64,000 nt of DNA, from positions 1 to 64,000 of the forward strand of contig NZ_UWFN01000350.1 in assembly GCF_900602065.1 (NCBI RefSeq), given 5' to 3'. Below are positions 18,374 to 26,730 of this stretch, piece after piece. The number at the start of each line of letters is the position of its first letter. Position 1 is the first letter of the stretch. Below the pieces are notes generated by a model. It saw only the letters and a program-made list of their open reading frames with translations, ran no database searches and was not told where the DNA came from. The DNA is from Pseudomonas viridiflava. GTDB taxonomy: Bacteria > Pseudomonadota > Gammaproteobacteria > Pseudomonadales > Pseudomonadaceae. The translations under genes were made by a program, and so were the position numbers.

Positions 18374-19849
18374 TCACTCTTTATCCAGCTTGCCTACCAG
18401 AGACAAGGTGAAATCTGCCCCCATGTATTTGAAGTGCGGGCGCACGTTCAGGCTAACCCGGTACCAGCCTGGCTCACCCTCGACATCGCTGACGGCAATT
18501 TTGGCAGCACGCAACGGACGTCGACCGCGAACATCGGCGCTTGGGTTTTCCTGATCCGCGATGTACTGACGAATCCATTTGTTCAACTCTTCCTCAAGGT
18601 CTGTGCGCTCTTTCCAGGAGCCTAATTGTTCACGCTGCAAAACCTTCAGGTAGTGAGCAAGACGGTTAATGATCATTAGATAAGGCAGCTGAGTTCCGAG
18701 CTTGTAATTGAACTCGGCGTCTTTGCCTTCCTCACTCATCCCGAATGACTTTGTTTTCTGCGCTGAACTGGCCGAAAAGAATGCCGCGTTGTCACTGCCC
18801 TTGCGCATGGTCAGGGCTATGAAGCCCTCCTCTGCCAATTCGTATTCGCGACGGTCGGAGACCAACACCTCAGTAGGGATTTTGGTCTCGATTTCACCCA
18901 TGCTCTGGAAGTGATGGAGAGGCAAGTCCTCTACTGCTCCACCGCTCTGTGGCCCGATAATATTCGGACACCACCGAAACTTGGCGAAGCTGTCGGTCAG
19001 TCGTGTTCCGAAAGCATAAGCCGTGTTTCCCCACAGATAATGCTCGTGACTGCTGGCAACATTTTCTGTGTAGACGAAGCTCTTGACTGGATTCTCTTCA
19101 GGATCGTAGGGGTTGCGCAGTAAAAAGCGCGGCATCGTTAAACCAAAATACCGGGAATCCTCCTGCTGACGGAAACTCTGCCATTTGGCGAACTGCGGCC
19201 CCTCAAAGTGATCCTTTAGCTCTTTCATATTAGGCAGCCCGGTGAAGCTTTCCAGACCAAAAAACTTCGGGCCCGCTGCCGCAATGAAGGGTGCATGAGC
19301 CATGCAAGCGACGCTGGAAACGTACTGCATGGTTTTAACGTCGGGAGAGCTCGGGGAGAAGAAGTAATTAGCGATAATCGCCCCAACCGGCTGACCACCA
19401 AATTGCCCGTACTCGGCTGAATACACGTGCTTGTAAAGACCCGACTGCATCACCTCGGGCGAGTCCTCGAAATCGTCCAGCAGGTCCTGCTTGGAGACAT
19501 TAAGTATTTCAACCTTGATGTTCTCGCGGAAGTTGGTCCGGTCGACGAGCAACTGGAGACCGCGCCATGAAGCCTCCAACGCCTGAAAATCAGGGTGGTG
19601 CAGGATCTCATCCATCTGGCGGCTGAGCTTGCCATCAATCTCCGCGATCATTCGGTCAACCATTGCCTTTTTAACGGGCTCCTGGCTGTTGTGCGGCTTG
19701 AGCAACTCTTCGATGAAAGCAGCAACACCACGCTTCGCGATGTCGTAAGCGTCGTCATTCGGAGTCAGTTTTGTTTCGGCGATGATCTGATCGAGTATGC
19801 CGAACTCTGTGGTCTCAGCGTTTTGTTGCTTTATTGCACGGGTACTCAT
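18374..19849 (-). CDS. tssC: T6SS contractile sheath large subunit TssC
   Basis: A 491-residue sheath protein of the VipB/EvpB family. It has the conserved LEASWRGLQLLVDRTNFREN (about 91-110), DDFEDSPEVMQSGLYKHVY and FGGQPVGAIIANYFF segments in the N-terminal half, and NVRPHFKYMGADFTLSLVGKL at the C-terminus. It assembles with TssB into the contractile tube around Hcp. tssB lies 28 bases upstream and tssE 4 bases downstream. Confidence 0.97.
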   Translation of the reverse strand: MSTRAIKQQNAETTEFGILDQIIAETKLTPNDDAYDIAKRGVAAFIEELLKPHNSQEPVKKAMVDRMIAEIDGKLSRQMDEILHHPDFQALEASWRGLQLLVDRTNFRENIKVEILNVSKQDLLDDFEDSPEVMQSGLYKHVYSAEYGQFGGQPVGAIIANYFFSPSSPDVKTMQYVSSVACMAHAPFIAAAGPKFFGLESFTGLPNMKELKDHFEGPQFAKWQSFRQQEDSRYFGLTMPRFLLRNPYDPEENPVKSFVYTENVASSHEHYLWGNTAYAFGTRLTDSFAKFRWCPNIIGPQSGGAVEDLPLHHFQSMGEIETKIPTEVLVSDRREYELAEEGFIALTMRKGSDNAAFFSASSAQKTKSFGMSEEGKDAEFNYKLGTQLPYLMIINRLAHYLKVLQREQLGSWKERTDLEEELNKWIRQYIADQENPSADVRGRRPLRAAKIAVSDVEGEPGWYRVSLNVRPHFKYMGADFTLSLVGKLDKE

Positions 19850-19877
19850 AAGAGGGACCTCTTTATCGATTACTAAC

Positions 19878-20384
19878 TCAAGCGTCCTTTAGGGCTGGGG
19901 CTTCCAGACCTAATTCGCCGAGCACTCGACTGCGGGAGTCGTCATCTTCCAGAACGCTTTCAATCGCTTTGCGGAATGCCGGAGCATTGCCCAGCGGCCC
20001 CTTCAGGGCCATCAATGCGTCGCGTAGCTCCATCAGCTTTTTCATCTCCGGTACGTGCTCGACCAGACTCGCGGGGTTGAAATCTTTCATCGAGTTGATA
20101 CGCAAATCGATGGCCAGCTCCTGCGAATAGTCCTCATCCTGCAATCGATTTGGCACGTTGAGAGTCAGGCCAAGCTTCTGATTGGCCAGCACCTCATCAA
20201 AGTTATTTTTGTCGATGTTGATCGGCTTGCGATCCTCGACCTTGCGCTCATCCATCTGCTGGGTGAAGTCGCCCAACACCATTAATTTCAGTGGCAGTTC
20301 AATTTCCTCCTGGGCGCTGCCGGTGGCAGGCTTGAAAGTAATATTGATCCGTTCTTTAGGGGCTACCGAGCCTTCTTTGGCCAC
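19878..20384 (-). CDS. tssB: T6SS contractile sheath small subunit TssB
   Basis: A 168-residue sheath subunit of the VipA family. ERINITFKPATG near the start, the ELPLKLMVLGDFT strand (about 26-38), and the FNPASLVEHVPEMKKLMELR helix region (about 104-123) are family marks. It pairs with TssC. The order tssA-tssB-tssC is the normal start of HSI-II-type operons. Confidence 0.97.
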   Translation of the reverse strand: MAKEGSVAPKERINITFKPATGSAQEEIELPLKLMVLGDFTQQMDERKVEDRKPINIDKNNFDEVLANQKLGLTLNVPNRLQDEDYSQELAIDLRINSMKDFNPASLVEHVPEMKKLMELRDALMALKGPLGNAPAFRKAIESVLEDDDSRSRVLGELGLEAPALKDA

Positions 20385-20417
20385 AGCTTTTCTCCTTCAC
20401 TGTTGAAGCCCTAGGGC

Positions 20418-21971
20418 TTATTCGAGCACCATCTCGATATCAAGGTGGCACAACCTGCGGTATATCCCTTCTTTGCGCTCGCGAGCCTCGTGACCGGGTG
20501 GGAGCAAGCCATAACAAGCATGCAAAAGCTGCAAGACCTCCAAGGCCAGACCCGGCTCCCAGAGATGCAACTCCGATCGCAATATTTGTTCGTCGAGAGC
20601 CTCCAATTGAGCCTTCGCCAATTCGTATTTTTTGGCCTGATGGCACAAGCGGGCGAGGCTTAACTGCCAGCAGAACTTTTCTCTTCCACCTTGCGCGTTC
20701 TGAAAACCGGCTTTGAGCTTCTGTACTGCAGCCCTAAGCCCCCCTCTACGCAAAGTGGAAGTAGCCTCTTGAAGCGCGACATCCCAAGCGGGCGAGTTAT
20801 CTGTAACCAAAACTTGCTGCGCGCCACTTGCGGGCTCCAGATGGGGAGTTACACAGGCAGCGATCCAGTCACGAGTTGCCGCATCCGCGAACTCTGTGCC
20901 GTCGTGAAATCGCAATTCGGCGACACCCGGCAGCCGCTGGAGAAACAACGCGAAATGGATCTCCAGTTCCCGCTTCGCAGCATCGGCGCCCAGAGCCTCC
21001 AGGCATTCCCAAACCAACCTCTGACCATCAAACCAAAAAGGGGCGCGGGCAATACTCGTTTCCACCTTCACCAGCAGATCAGCGTACTGACCTTGATCGA
21101 AGTGCAACTGGTAGCTCTTGAGCTTGTCGCCTGGAACGCCATGAAGATCAGTAACCCGCTCAGGGCTGTGCTGCGGAATGCTGTTAATCGATAGCCAGCT
21201 CAGCGTTCGATTCAGACGTAACGCCCGAGGATCTGTGGCCTTCTGACGTAGCCACCAGTTGCACAACAGCAGCGTGTTTTCCCGCTGGGCACGTAATGCT
21301 TGTTGTGCGTCCCTTTCGCTTTCTATGGAGGTAATACCTGTGAACCATTGAGTCGCGACCTGCTTAACTTGGGCAACGACTGCTTCCACGGGGCTCGCCT
21401 GTGGTCGACTGTCGGTAGCACGCGTCACCATATTCACCAGACGTCTGCGCAATGGCAGAATCAATGGAGCTTCTTCACCCAGATGCTCCCTTAACGCAAC
21501 GTCCAGGACTTCAAGCTGCAGAATCAGTCGCTGAAACACCTCAAGCTGGTCGCTGATCGGGATGTTTGCATCAAGAGCTTTCTCGAGCCGCGCGACCAAC
21601 CAGTCAAGCGTCGCGGCACGCGTTCTGGATTTCCGAGGGAAGATAGCCAACCAGCGATGCGTACAAAAATCGCAGAGCATTTCCAGCCCCGAAACCAAAC
21701 CGGCGAAAGACTGGGTCTGATACAACGCCCAGCTCAGCCAACATGCGACACGTAAATCCTTGGACATGCCCGCGAGCAGAGCCTCACTACCCTCCTGCAC
21801 CCTCTGCCAGTCGATCTGAGCCGTATCATGTAACGCCAGCGGCTTTGAAAGCTCAGCCTCCAATGCTTCGAATTCAGACGAATAACGAACATCTTCCCCG
21901 GCATAGTCATCTTCGGATACCGGGTTTTGGGCGAGCGCTAAATATCTGCGCGCAGCATCAGCTGAATACAT
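20418..21971 (-). CDS. tssA: T6SS cap/assembly protein TssA (ImpA-type)
   Basis: A 517-residue protein, with the start set at MYSADAARRYLALAQ (21971); an upstream in-frame Met would add 27 residues out of character with the family. The N-terminal ImpA domain (about 15-130) has DWQRVQEGSEALLAGMSKDL and VACWLSWALYQTQSFAGLVSGL. The long C-terminal half resembles the VasJ-type domain. TssA coordinates priming and growth of the tail tube and sheath. It is the first gene of the operon and faces hcp across an AT-rich gap. Confidence 0.93.
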   Translation of the reverse strand: MYSADAARRYLALAQNPVSEDDYAGEDVRYSSEFEALEAELSKPLALHDTAQIDWQRVQEGSEALLAGMSKDLRVACWLSWALYQTQSFAGLVSGLEMLCDFCTHRWLAIFPRKSRTRAATLDWLVARLEKALDANIPISDQLEVFQRLILQLEVLDVALREHLGEEAPLILPLRRRLVNMVTRATDSRPQASPVEAVVAQVKQVATQWFTGITSIESERDAQQALRAQRENTLLLCNWWLRQKATDPRALRLNRTLSWLSINSIPQHSPERVTDLHGVPGDKLKSYQLHFDQGQYADLLVKVETSIARAPFWFDGQRLVWECLEALGADAAKRELEIHFALFLQRLPGVAELRFHDGTEFADAATRDWIAACVTPHLEPASGAQQVLVTDNSPAWDVALQEATSTLRRGGLRAAVQKLKAGFQNAQGGREKFCWQLSLARLCHQAKKYELAKAQLEALDEQILRSELHLWEPGLALEVLQLLHACYGLLPPGHEARERKEGIYRRLCHLDIEMVLE

Positions 21972-22339
21972 AACTTCCAATTTCGGGAATATAAAAAAAC
22001 CAGAGACAATGTCAATATTCGTAAATTTATAAGCGCGCACACAAGCAGACATGTTTAAAAATTAAACATACCCACCCAACAAACCTATCACACAAATAGA
22101 CCAAGATCAGAAACCTGACACTGACGACAATACTATCCAGCAAATCATCACACAGCAAGATTAAATTATAATATTTCTGTCGATTGCTTTTCTTACATGG
22201 TGCGACGAAACCTCCTACAAACATTAAAAGAAAAAACTACAGACCCGTATAAATATTAGAAGTAAAGTTCGGCGGCTTTTTGATAACAGCAACAAAGCCA
22301 ATTAAAACCCTATAGTTATGATTTGCCAGGAGTGCACCG
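21972..22339. promoter_or_regulatory. AT-rich divergent promoter region between tssA and hcp
   Basis: This 368-base gap holds no convincing gene. It is much richer in A and T than its surroundings, the usual signature of a region silenced by H-NS-like proteins such as MvaT. A perfect 8-bp inverted repeat, ATGTTTAA/TTAAACAT with a 3-base loop, lies at 22051-22069. I found no good sigma-54 -24/-12 element in either direction. AGGAG at about 22328-22332 is the hcp ribosome binding site. Confidence 0.6.
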
Positions 22340-22858
22340 ATGCCAACACCAGCGTATTTGTCCGTTGAGGGAACTACACAAGGGCTTATCACCTCCGGGA
22401 CTTTCACCCAGGATTCAGTGGGGAATATCTATCAGGAAGGCCACGAGGATCAGATACTGGTTCAGGCATTTGACCATCACGTCATCATTCCTCGCGACCC
22501 GCAATCCGGCCAACCTACTGGGCAGCGGGTTCACAAACCGCTGATGATAACCAAGGTTTTTGACAAGTCTTCGCCCTTACTGTTTACCGCACTGACAACT
22601 GGCGAACGTCTGACAAAGTGCCGCCTGGAATGGTATCGAACTTCTGCAGAGGGAACTCAGGAGCACTATTTCACTATAGAACTGGAAGACGCAATTATCG
22701 TCGATATCAATTCAACGATGCCTAACTGCCAGGATCCAGCCCAATCGCACTTCACGCACCTGGAAGATGTTTATTTTACCTATCGTAAAATAACATGGAC
22801 TCACGAAGTGTCCGGCACTTCTGGCTCCGACGACTGGCGCGTACCTGTTGCAGGTTAA
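22340..22858 (+). CDS. hcp: T6SS tube protein Hcp (TssD)
   Basis: A 172-residue Hcp family protein. Family segments are AYLSVEGTTQGLIT near the start, VQAFDHHVIIPRDPQSGQPT (about 40-60), RVHKPLMITKVFDKSSPLL and the late EDVYFTYRKITWTHE. Hexameric Hcp rings stack to form the inner tube and are also secreted. AGGAG 7 bases before the ATG gives a strong start. It is transcribed divergently from the structural operon and followed by its own terminator, allowing high separate expression. Confidence 0.97.
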   Translation: MPTPAYLSVEGTTQGLITSGTFTQDSVGNIYQEGHEDQILVQAFDHHVIIPRDPQSGQPTGQRVHKPLMITKVFDKSSPLLFTALTTGERLTKCRLEWYRTSAEGTQEHYFTIELEDAIIVDINSTMPNCQDPAQSHFTHLEDVYFTYRKITWTHEVSGTSGSDDWRVPVAG

Positions 22859-22888
22859 AACAAAGAAATTCGATATTACCAACTTAGC

Positions 22889-22925
22889 AAAAAGAGCAGC
22901 CACGCAAAATGAGCCTGCTCTTTTT
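22889..22925 (+). terminator. Rho-independent terminator of hcp
   Basis: AAAAAGAGCAG and CTGCTCTTTTT form a stem starting 31 bases after the hcp stop, with the T run included in the descending arm. Confidence 0.8.
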
Positions 22926-22974
22926 AACAGAACACTCATAGTTATATAACAAAGATTTTTCCCGTTGACCAAAA

Positions 22975-23000
22975 GCAAACGGGGCCTAAGCCCCGTTTGC
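22975..23000 (-). terminator. Rho-independent terminator of the coiled-coil protein gene
   Basis: GCAAACGGGGC and GCCCCGTTTGC are perfect 11-bp arms with a CTAA (or TTAG) loop. It starts 10 bases after the stop codon and is followed on the minus strand by TTTT. Confidence 0.8.
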
Positions 23001-23010
23001 CACACCACAA

Positions 23011-23694
23011 TTACTTAACCTTACTACTCAAACTGCTCACCTGACTCTCCAACCGCCCCACGCTACTGCGCAGATTGCTGATGTCCTGCCGCAGGCTGCT
23101 GATGTCGCTGGAGCTTGAGTTGTTATTCGAGCCTGAGCTGCGCTGGACGTCACTCAGTTTGCTTTCCAGTTTGCTGATGCTGCGGTTCTGGTCTTCGACT
23201 TTGCTTTTCAGGCTCGACAGGTCGCTGGAGCTGGAATTGCTGCTTGAGCTTGAGCCAGCGCTGCGCTTGAGGTCGTTGAGCTGGCTTTCCAGTTTGCTGA
23301 TGGTGCGGCTCTGCTCTTCCATCTTGCTCTTGAGGCCGGACACGTCGGCGTTGCTGGTCTGGGTAGTGGTGCCGTTGTTGCGTTTGAGTTCTTCAATCAA
23401 ACGGGTCTGGGCTTTGACGGTTTCCTTGAGGGTGGCCAGCTCACTGGCGTTCTGGCGGGACTCTTTCTGCAACTGCTGCAAGCCGCCCAGGGTGACGTCG
23501 GTTTTACGGATCGAGTAAACGCCCGTTGGCTCGTAATGGCTGGCAACGATGCTGTCTTGGGACGTGGCGTCATAGGAGCTTAAATCGACTGCTGCTTGGG
23601 CCTGTGACAGCGCAAGGCTACCCATCAAAAATGCTGCGAATCGGATTTTGGAACTCAGGAAAGCGGACTTACTAGTCATCACTAGGTTTTCCAT
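23011..23694 (-). CDS. Secreted Ser-rich coiled-coil repeat protein
   Basis: A 227-residue exported protein of unknown function. The signal peptide covers about 1-34, ending in SQAQA. After a short N-terminal part the protein is almost all heptad coiled coil (LQQLQKESRQNASELATLKE onward), built from repeats of about 42 residues. Each has a KLESxLxDxxRS helix followed by a Gly/Ser/Asn-rich linker such as GSSSSSNSSSSD. Two units are nearly identical and a third is partial. A start at the second Met (residue 6) is equally possible. It lies divergent from ompW and next to the T6SS locus, but nothing ties it to secretion. Confidence 0.75.
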   Translation of the reverse strand: MENLVMTSKSAFLSSKIRFAAFLMGSLALSQAQAAVDLSSYDATSQDSIVASHYEPTGVYSIRKTDVTLGGLQQLQKESRQNASELATLKETVKAQTRLIEELKRNNGTTTQTSNADVSGLKSKMEEQSRTISKLESQLNDLKRSAGSSSSSNSSSSDLSSLKSKVEDQNRSISKLESKLSDVQRSSGSNNNSSSSDISSLRQDISNLRSSVGRLESQVSSLSSKVK

Positions 23695-23912
23695 ATGAAG
23701 TGCCGATATGGCACAACGCTATGACCCGTTTTTTTGCCGGAAGTTCGCAGCCTAGAGGCTTTAGGGGACAAATCTAGTAACGTATTAATGGCCTGTATCG
23801 CAAAAGCGCTATGCCATCCGGCAGACGTTCACACTGAGTCACTTCCTGATACTCGGACCTCCTTGATGCAGCACATCCGTGGCTGGTCGTCGTTCGAATA
23901 GTGGAGTGAGTT

Positions 23913-24608
23913 ATGCGTAGATTGACCCTTCTCGGCATCCCGGTGCTGATGTTGACCATGGCAGCGTCCACGGTCCAGGCCTATGAGGCCGGGGACATTA
24001 TTGTTCGGGCTGGTGCTGTGACTGTTGACCCGAGAGAAAGCAGCTCCAGCGTGCGAGTTGATCGCGGCGGTCTGGCGGGCACGGATCTGGGCGGCAAGGC
24101 GAGCATGGGCAGCGATACCCAACTAGGTTTGAACTTCGCTTACATGATCACCGACCATTTGGGTATCGAGTTGCTGGCGGCTACGCCGTTTGAGCACGAT
24201 GTGAACCTCAAAGGCACTTCCGGTGGTATCGCGGACGGCAAGCTCGGTTCACTCAAGCATCTGCCGCCGACGTTGAGCCTTATTTATTACCCGCTGGACA
24301 ATAAGTCAGCCTTTCAACCCTACGTGGGCGCCGGGATTAACTACACCTGGATCTACGACGAAAGCGTAGGCAGCAGCGCCAGTGCCGCAGGATTTGATAA
24401 CTTCCACGCCAGCAACTCCTGGGGATGGGCGGCGCAGGTGGGCGCGGACTACATGCTCACGGACCGACTGATGATTAACGCGCAGATGCGTTATATCGAT
24501 ATCGAAACCGACGCTTATGTCAGCAACACCAACCTTGGGGTCCGGGCGAAGGTGAATGTCGACGTCGATCCGTTCGTGTACATGGTAGGGCTTGGCTATA
24601 AGTTCTGA
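23913..24608 (+). CDS. ompW: OmpW-family outer membrane protein
   Basis: A 231-residue eight-stranded beta-barrel. The signal peptide spans about 1-23 (cleavage near VQA/YEAGD). Family features are GDIIVRAGAVTVDP at the mature start, LGLNFAYMITDHLGIELLAATPFEHD (strand region), PTLSLIYYPLDNKSAFQPYVGAGINYTW and the C-terminal Phe (VGLGYKF) needed for barrel insertion. OmpW proteins are small hydrophobic-channel porins. GGAGTGAG precedes the ATG. A strong shared terminator follows. Confidence 0.94.
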   Translation: MRRLTLLGIPVLMLTMAASTVQAYEAGDIIVRAGAVTVDPRESSSSVRVDRGGLAGTDLGGKASMGSDTQLGLNFAYMITDHLGIELLAATPFEHDVNLKGTSGGIADGKLGSLKHLPPTLSLIYYPLDNKSAFQPYVGAGINYTWIYDESVGSSASAAGFDNFHASNSWGWAAQVGADYMLTDRLMINAQMRYIDIETDAYVSNTNLGVRAKVNVDVDPFVYMVGLGYKF

Positions 24609-24646
24609 GGGCGAACGTAGCGGCGTTTCATCACTGACGACGCAAC

Positions 24647-24687
24647 AAAAAACGGGCACCCAACATTGGTTGGTGTGCCCGTTTTTT
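24647..24687. terminator. Bidirectional terminator between ompW and hup
   Basis: AAAAAACGGGCAC and GTGCCCGTTTTTT form a long stem with inner CCAAC/GTTGG pairing. A and T runs on both sides allow it to end both convergent genes. Confidence 0.9.
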
Positions 24688-24723
24688 CACTGCTCGCCTC
24701 CCGCCGAGGCGTACAGCTGGTAA

Positions 24724-24999
24724 CTAGGGGTTAACGCTGTCTTTCAGGGATTTACCCGGCTTGAAGGCGACGGTGTTGCTGGCCTTGATCTTCACTGGCT
24801 CGCCAGTTTGTGGGTTTTTACCAGTGCGTGCGCCGCGATGGCGTTGCAGGAAGGTGCCGAAGCCGACCAGGGTGACGCTGTCCTTGCGGTGCAATGCACC
24901 GGTGATTTCTTCGAGGACGGCATTGAGGACGCGATTGGCTTGTTCTTTGGTCAGGTCCGCCTTTTCAGCAATGGCGGCCGCTAGTTCTGGTTTACGCAT
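24724..24999 (-). CDS. hupB: HU-family DNA-binding protein
   Basis: A 91-residue nucleoid protein. Start is placed at MRKPELAAAIAEKADL (24999); the longer frame adds 16 residues foreign to the family. The beta-arm region has the HU signature GFGTFLQRHRGARTGKNPQTG (about 45-65), ending in the usual PGKSLKD. It bends and wraps DNA without sequence specificity. The Pseudomonas HU set has several paralogues, so the exact letter is tentative. In P. aeruginosa an HU gene also lies next to the rubredoxin reductase gene. Confidence 0.93.
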   Translation of the reverse strand: MRKPELAAAIAEKADLTKEQANRVLNAVLEEITGALHRKDSVTLVGFGTFLQRHRGARTGKNPQTGEPVKIKASNTVAFKPGKSLKDSVNP

Positions 25000-25188
25000 A
25001 TGAAGCCTCTTATACGGATTTTTGTTTTTATGTCCCGCGCCGCTCAAGCAGAACGGCAGTCAGGCGCCGCAACGGCTCTACGTTGCGGCAGACGGGAATG
25101 AGGATGGCATGCTGTTCTGGTCGGCGCCAGTGGACCATCGACGTTTATGCAGCCAAAAATGTGGCTTATCCGACAGAACGGCCAGTAT

Positions 25189-26337
25189 TTATGCCAACAG
25201 CGCAGGAAGTGTCTTATTCAGGGCGAGTTTTTCCATGGCAGCCGCTCCGGTCAGGGCATAACCCAACAGGTTGCCGGCAGGGTCGTGACACAGCGCTTTT
25301 ATGTCAGAGCCCTGCCCTTCGACACTCCAGGTCCCTGCAGTGCCACGTGGCGGAGGCGATACCACGAGCGGGCAAACCGGGGTTTTTACGGTGATGGGCA
25401 TGGGCCCGTATTTGACGGCTGTCGGCGTGCCCGCAAGAGTCTGTGCCAAGGCGCGGGCACAGCTCATCAACGGCATGACATAGAGCAGGTTCAAGCCGTC
25501 GACTTCAGCGCAGTCGCCCAGTGCATAAATGTTGGCGTGGGTGGTTTTGAGTTCACGATCAACGATGATGCCGCGACCGACTTGCAGGCCTGCTGCTGCA
25601 GCCAGATCCACCCGGGGGCGCAGGCCGATAGCCGAAACCACCACATCGCACTGAATGACCTGACCATCGGACAGGTGGGCTTCAAGGCCATCGGCGGTGC
25701 GCTGCAAGCGAGTCATCAGCGGGCCAAGGTGAAAACGCGCGCCCAGACTTTCCAGCCCGGCCCGCACGGCAGTTGCCGCAGCTGGAGGCAACAATGTCGG
25801 CATCACTTGTTCACAAGGCGCGACCAGATCGACCTCATAGCCACCGAGAATCAGATCGTTGGCGAACTCGCAACCGATCAGGCCAACGCCAAGGATCAAT
25901 ACCCTCCGTTTGCCGGCTGCTGCAGCACGGAAACGGGCGTAATCCTCCAGATCGTTGATCGGAAAAATGGCATCGCTGGCGTCGCCCTCGACGGGTACGC
26001 GGATCGTTTCCGCTCCCCAGGCGAGGATCAGGTCACGGTAGTACACCGCTTCTTCACCAATCCACAGGCGCTTATGCCCAGGATCGATGCCGCTGATGCG
26101 GGTATGAGTACGCACTTCAGCCTTGAGCTGGTCGGCCATTGCACCCGGCTCGGCCATGCTCAACCCGTCGGCTTCCTTGTTTTTGCCAAAGCCGGTGGAG
26201 AGCATCGGCTTGGAGTATGAACGCCCGTCATCGGCAGTGATCAGCAGCAGCGGCGTTTCGCCATCGAGCTTGCGAAATTCCCGGGCCAGGTTGTAGCCCG
26301 CCAGGCCGGTGCCAACAATCACAACAGGTGCGTTCAT
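25189..26337 (-). CDS. rubB: Rubredoxin-NAD(+) reductase
   Basis: A 382-residue FAD enzyme of the pyridine nucleotide-disulfide oxidoreductase family, passing electrons from NADH to rubredoxin. Start is at MNAPVVIVGTGLAGYNLA (26337), which carries the FAD-binding GxGxxG. A second Rossmann motif, ILGVGLIGCEFANDL (about 145-160), binds NADH, and NIYALGDCAEVDG near 270 is the second FAD contact. No redox disulfide CxxxxC is present, as expected for this subclass. Rubredoxin is 33 bases upstream, so the two form a redox operon used for alkane hydroxylation or oxidative stress. Confidence 0.93.
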   Translation of the reverse strand: MNAPVVIVGTGLAGYNLAREFRKLDGETPLLLITADDGRSYSKPMLSTGFGKNKEADGLSMAEPGAMADQLKAEVRTHTRISGIDPGHKRLWIGEEAVYYRDLILAWGAETIRVPVEGDASDAIFPINDLEDYARFRAAAAGKRRVLILGVGLIGCEFANDLILGGYEVDLVAPCEQVMPTLLPPAAATAVRAGLESLGARFHLGPLMTRLQRTADGLEAHLSDGQVIQCDVVVSAIGLRPRVDLAAAAGLQVGRGIIVDRELKTTHANIYALGDCAEVDGLNLLYVMPLMSCARALAQTLAGTPTAVKYGPMPITVKTPVCPLVVSPPPRGTAGTWSVEGQGSDIKALCHDPAGNLLGYALTGAAAMEKLALNKTLPALLA

Positions 26338-26370
26338 ACTTACTTCCAAGCCAGAGAGTAAAAAGCTGTA

Positions 26371-26538
26371 TCAGCCGATTTCGATCATTTCGAAATCCAT
26401 TTTGCCTACGCCGCAGTCCGGGCATAGCCAGTCTTCGGGAACATCCTGCCAGAGGGTGCCCGGCGCAATACCGTCATCGGGCCAGCCGTCGGCTTCGTTG
26501 TAAATCAGGCCACAGACAATGCATTGCCACTTTTTCAT
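26371..26538 (-). CDS. rubA: Rubredoxin (55 aa)
   Basis: A 55-residue electron carrier. The protein begins MKKWQCIVCGLIYNE and has the two iron-binding motifs CIVCG (6-10) and CPDCG (39-43), the four cysteines that hold one iron. Length matches rubredoxins. A small ORF of this size is easily overlooked. It lies directly upstream of the reductase gene with 33 bases between. P. aeruginosa has two tandem rubredoxins here as I recall; this strain shows one. Confidence 0.95.
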   Translation of the reverse strand: MKKWQCIVCGLIYNEADGWPDDGIAPGTLWQDVPEDWLCPDCGVGKMDFEMIEIG

Positions 26539-26730
26539 CGTTTATCTCTCATGTTTTCAGGCTATTTGGGCGGTACGCGGTCGTCAGGTGCCACGCTTGC
26601 GCCGAACTCAGCGCGTTTTGTACTGATCACGGCGCCGACATGCAAGCCCGGTGATCACCACAAGCCGTTGCCGGTCGTCGGCTGGAAGGGCCAATCATGC
26701 TAAGCTCGCGCCCTCGATCAGCCTCAATAA

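Noticed and set aside
21972..22339. Sigma-54 promoter for the T6SS operon or hcp
   Set aside because: No TGGCAC-N5-TTGC-like element was found on either strand, and no sigma-54 activator gene is in the operon.
22712..23008. 98-codon frame on the minus strand after hcp
   Set aside because: It overlaps the 3' end of hcp and crosses two terminators.
25147..26220. 357-codon open frame antisense to the rubredoxin reductase gene
   Set aside because: Antisense shadow; composition rich in Gln, His and Arg and no recognisable motif.
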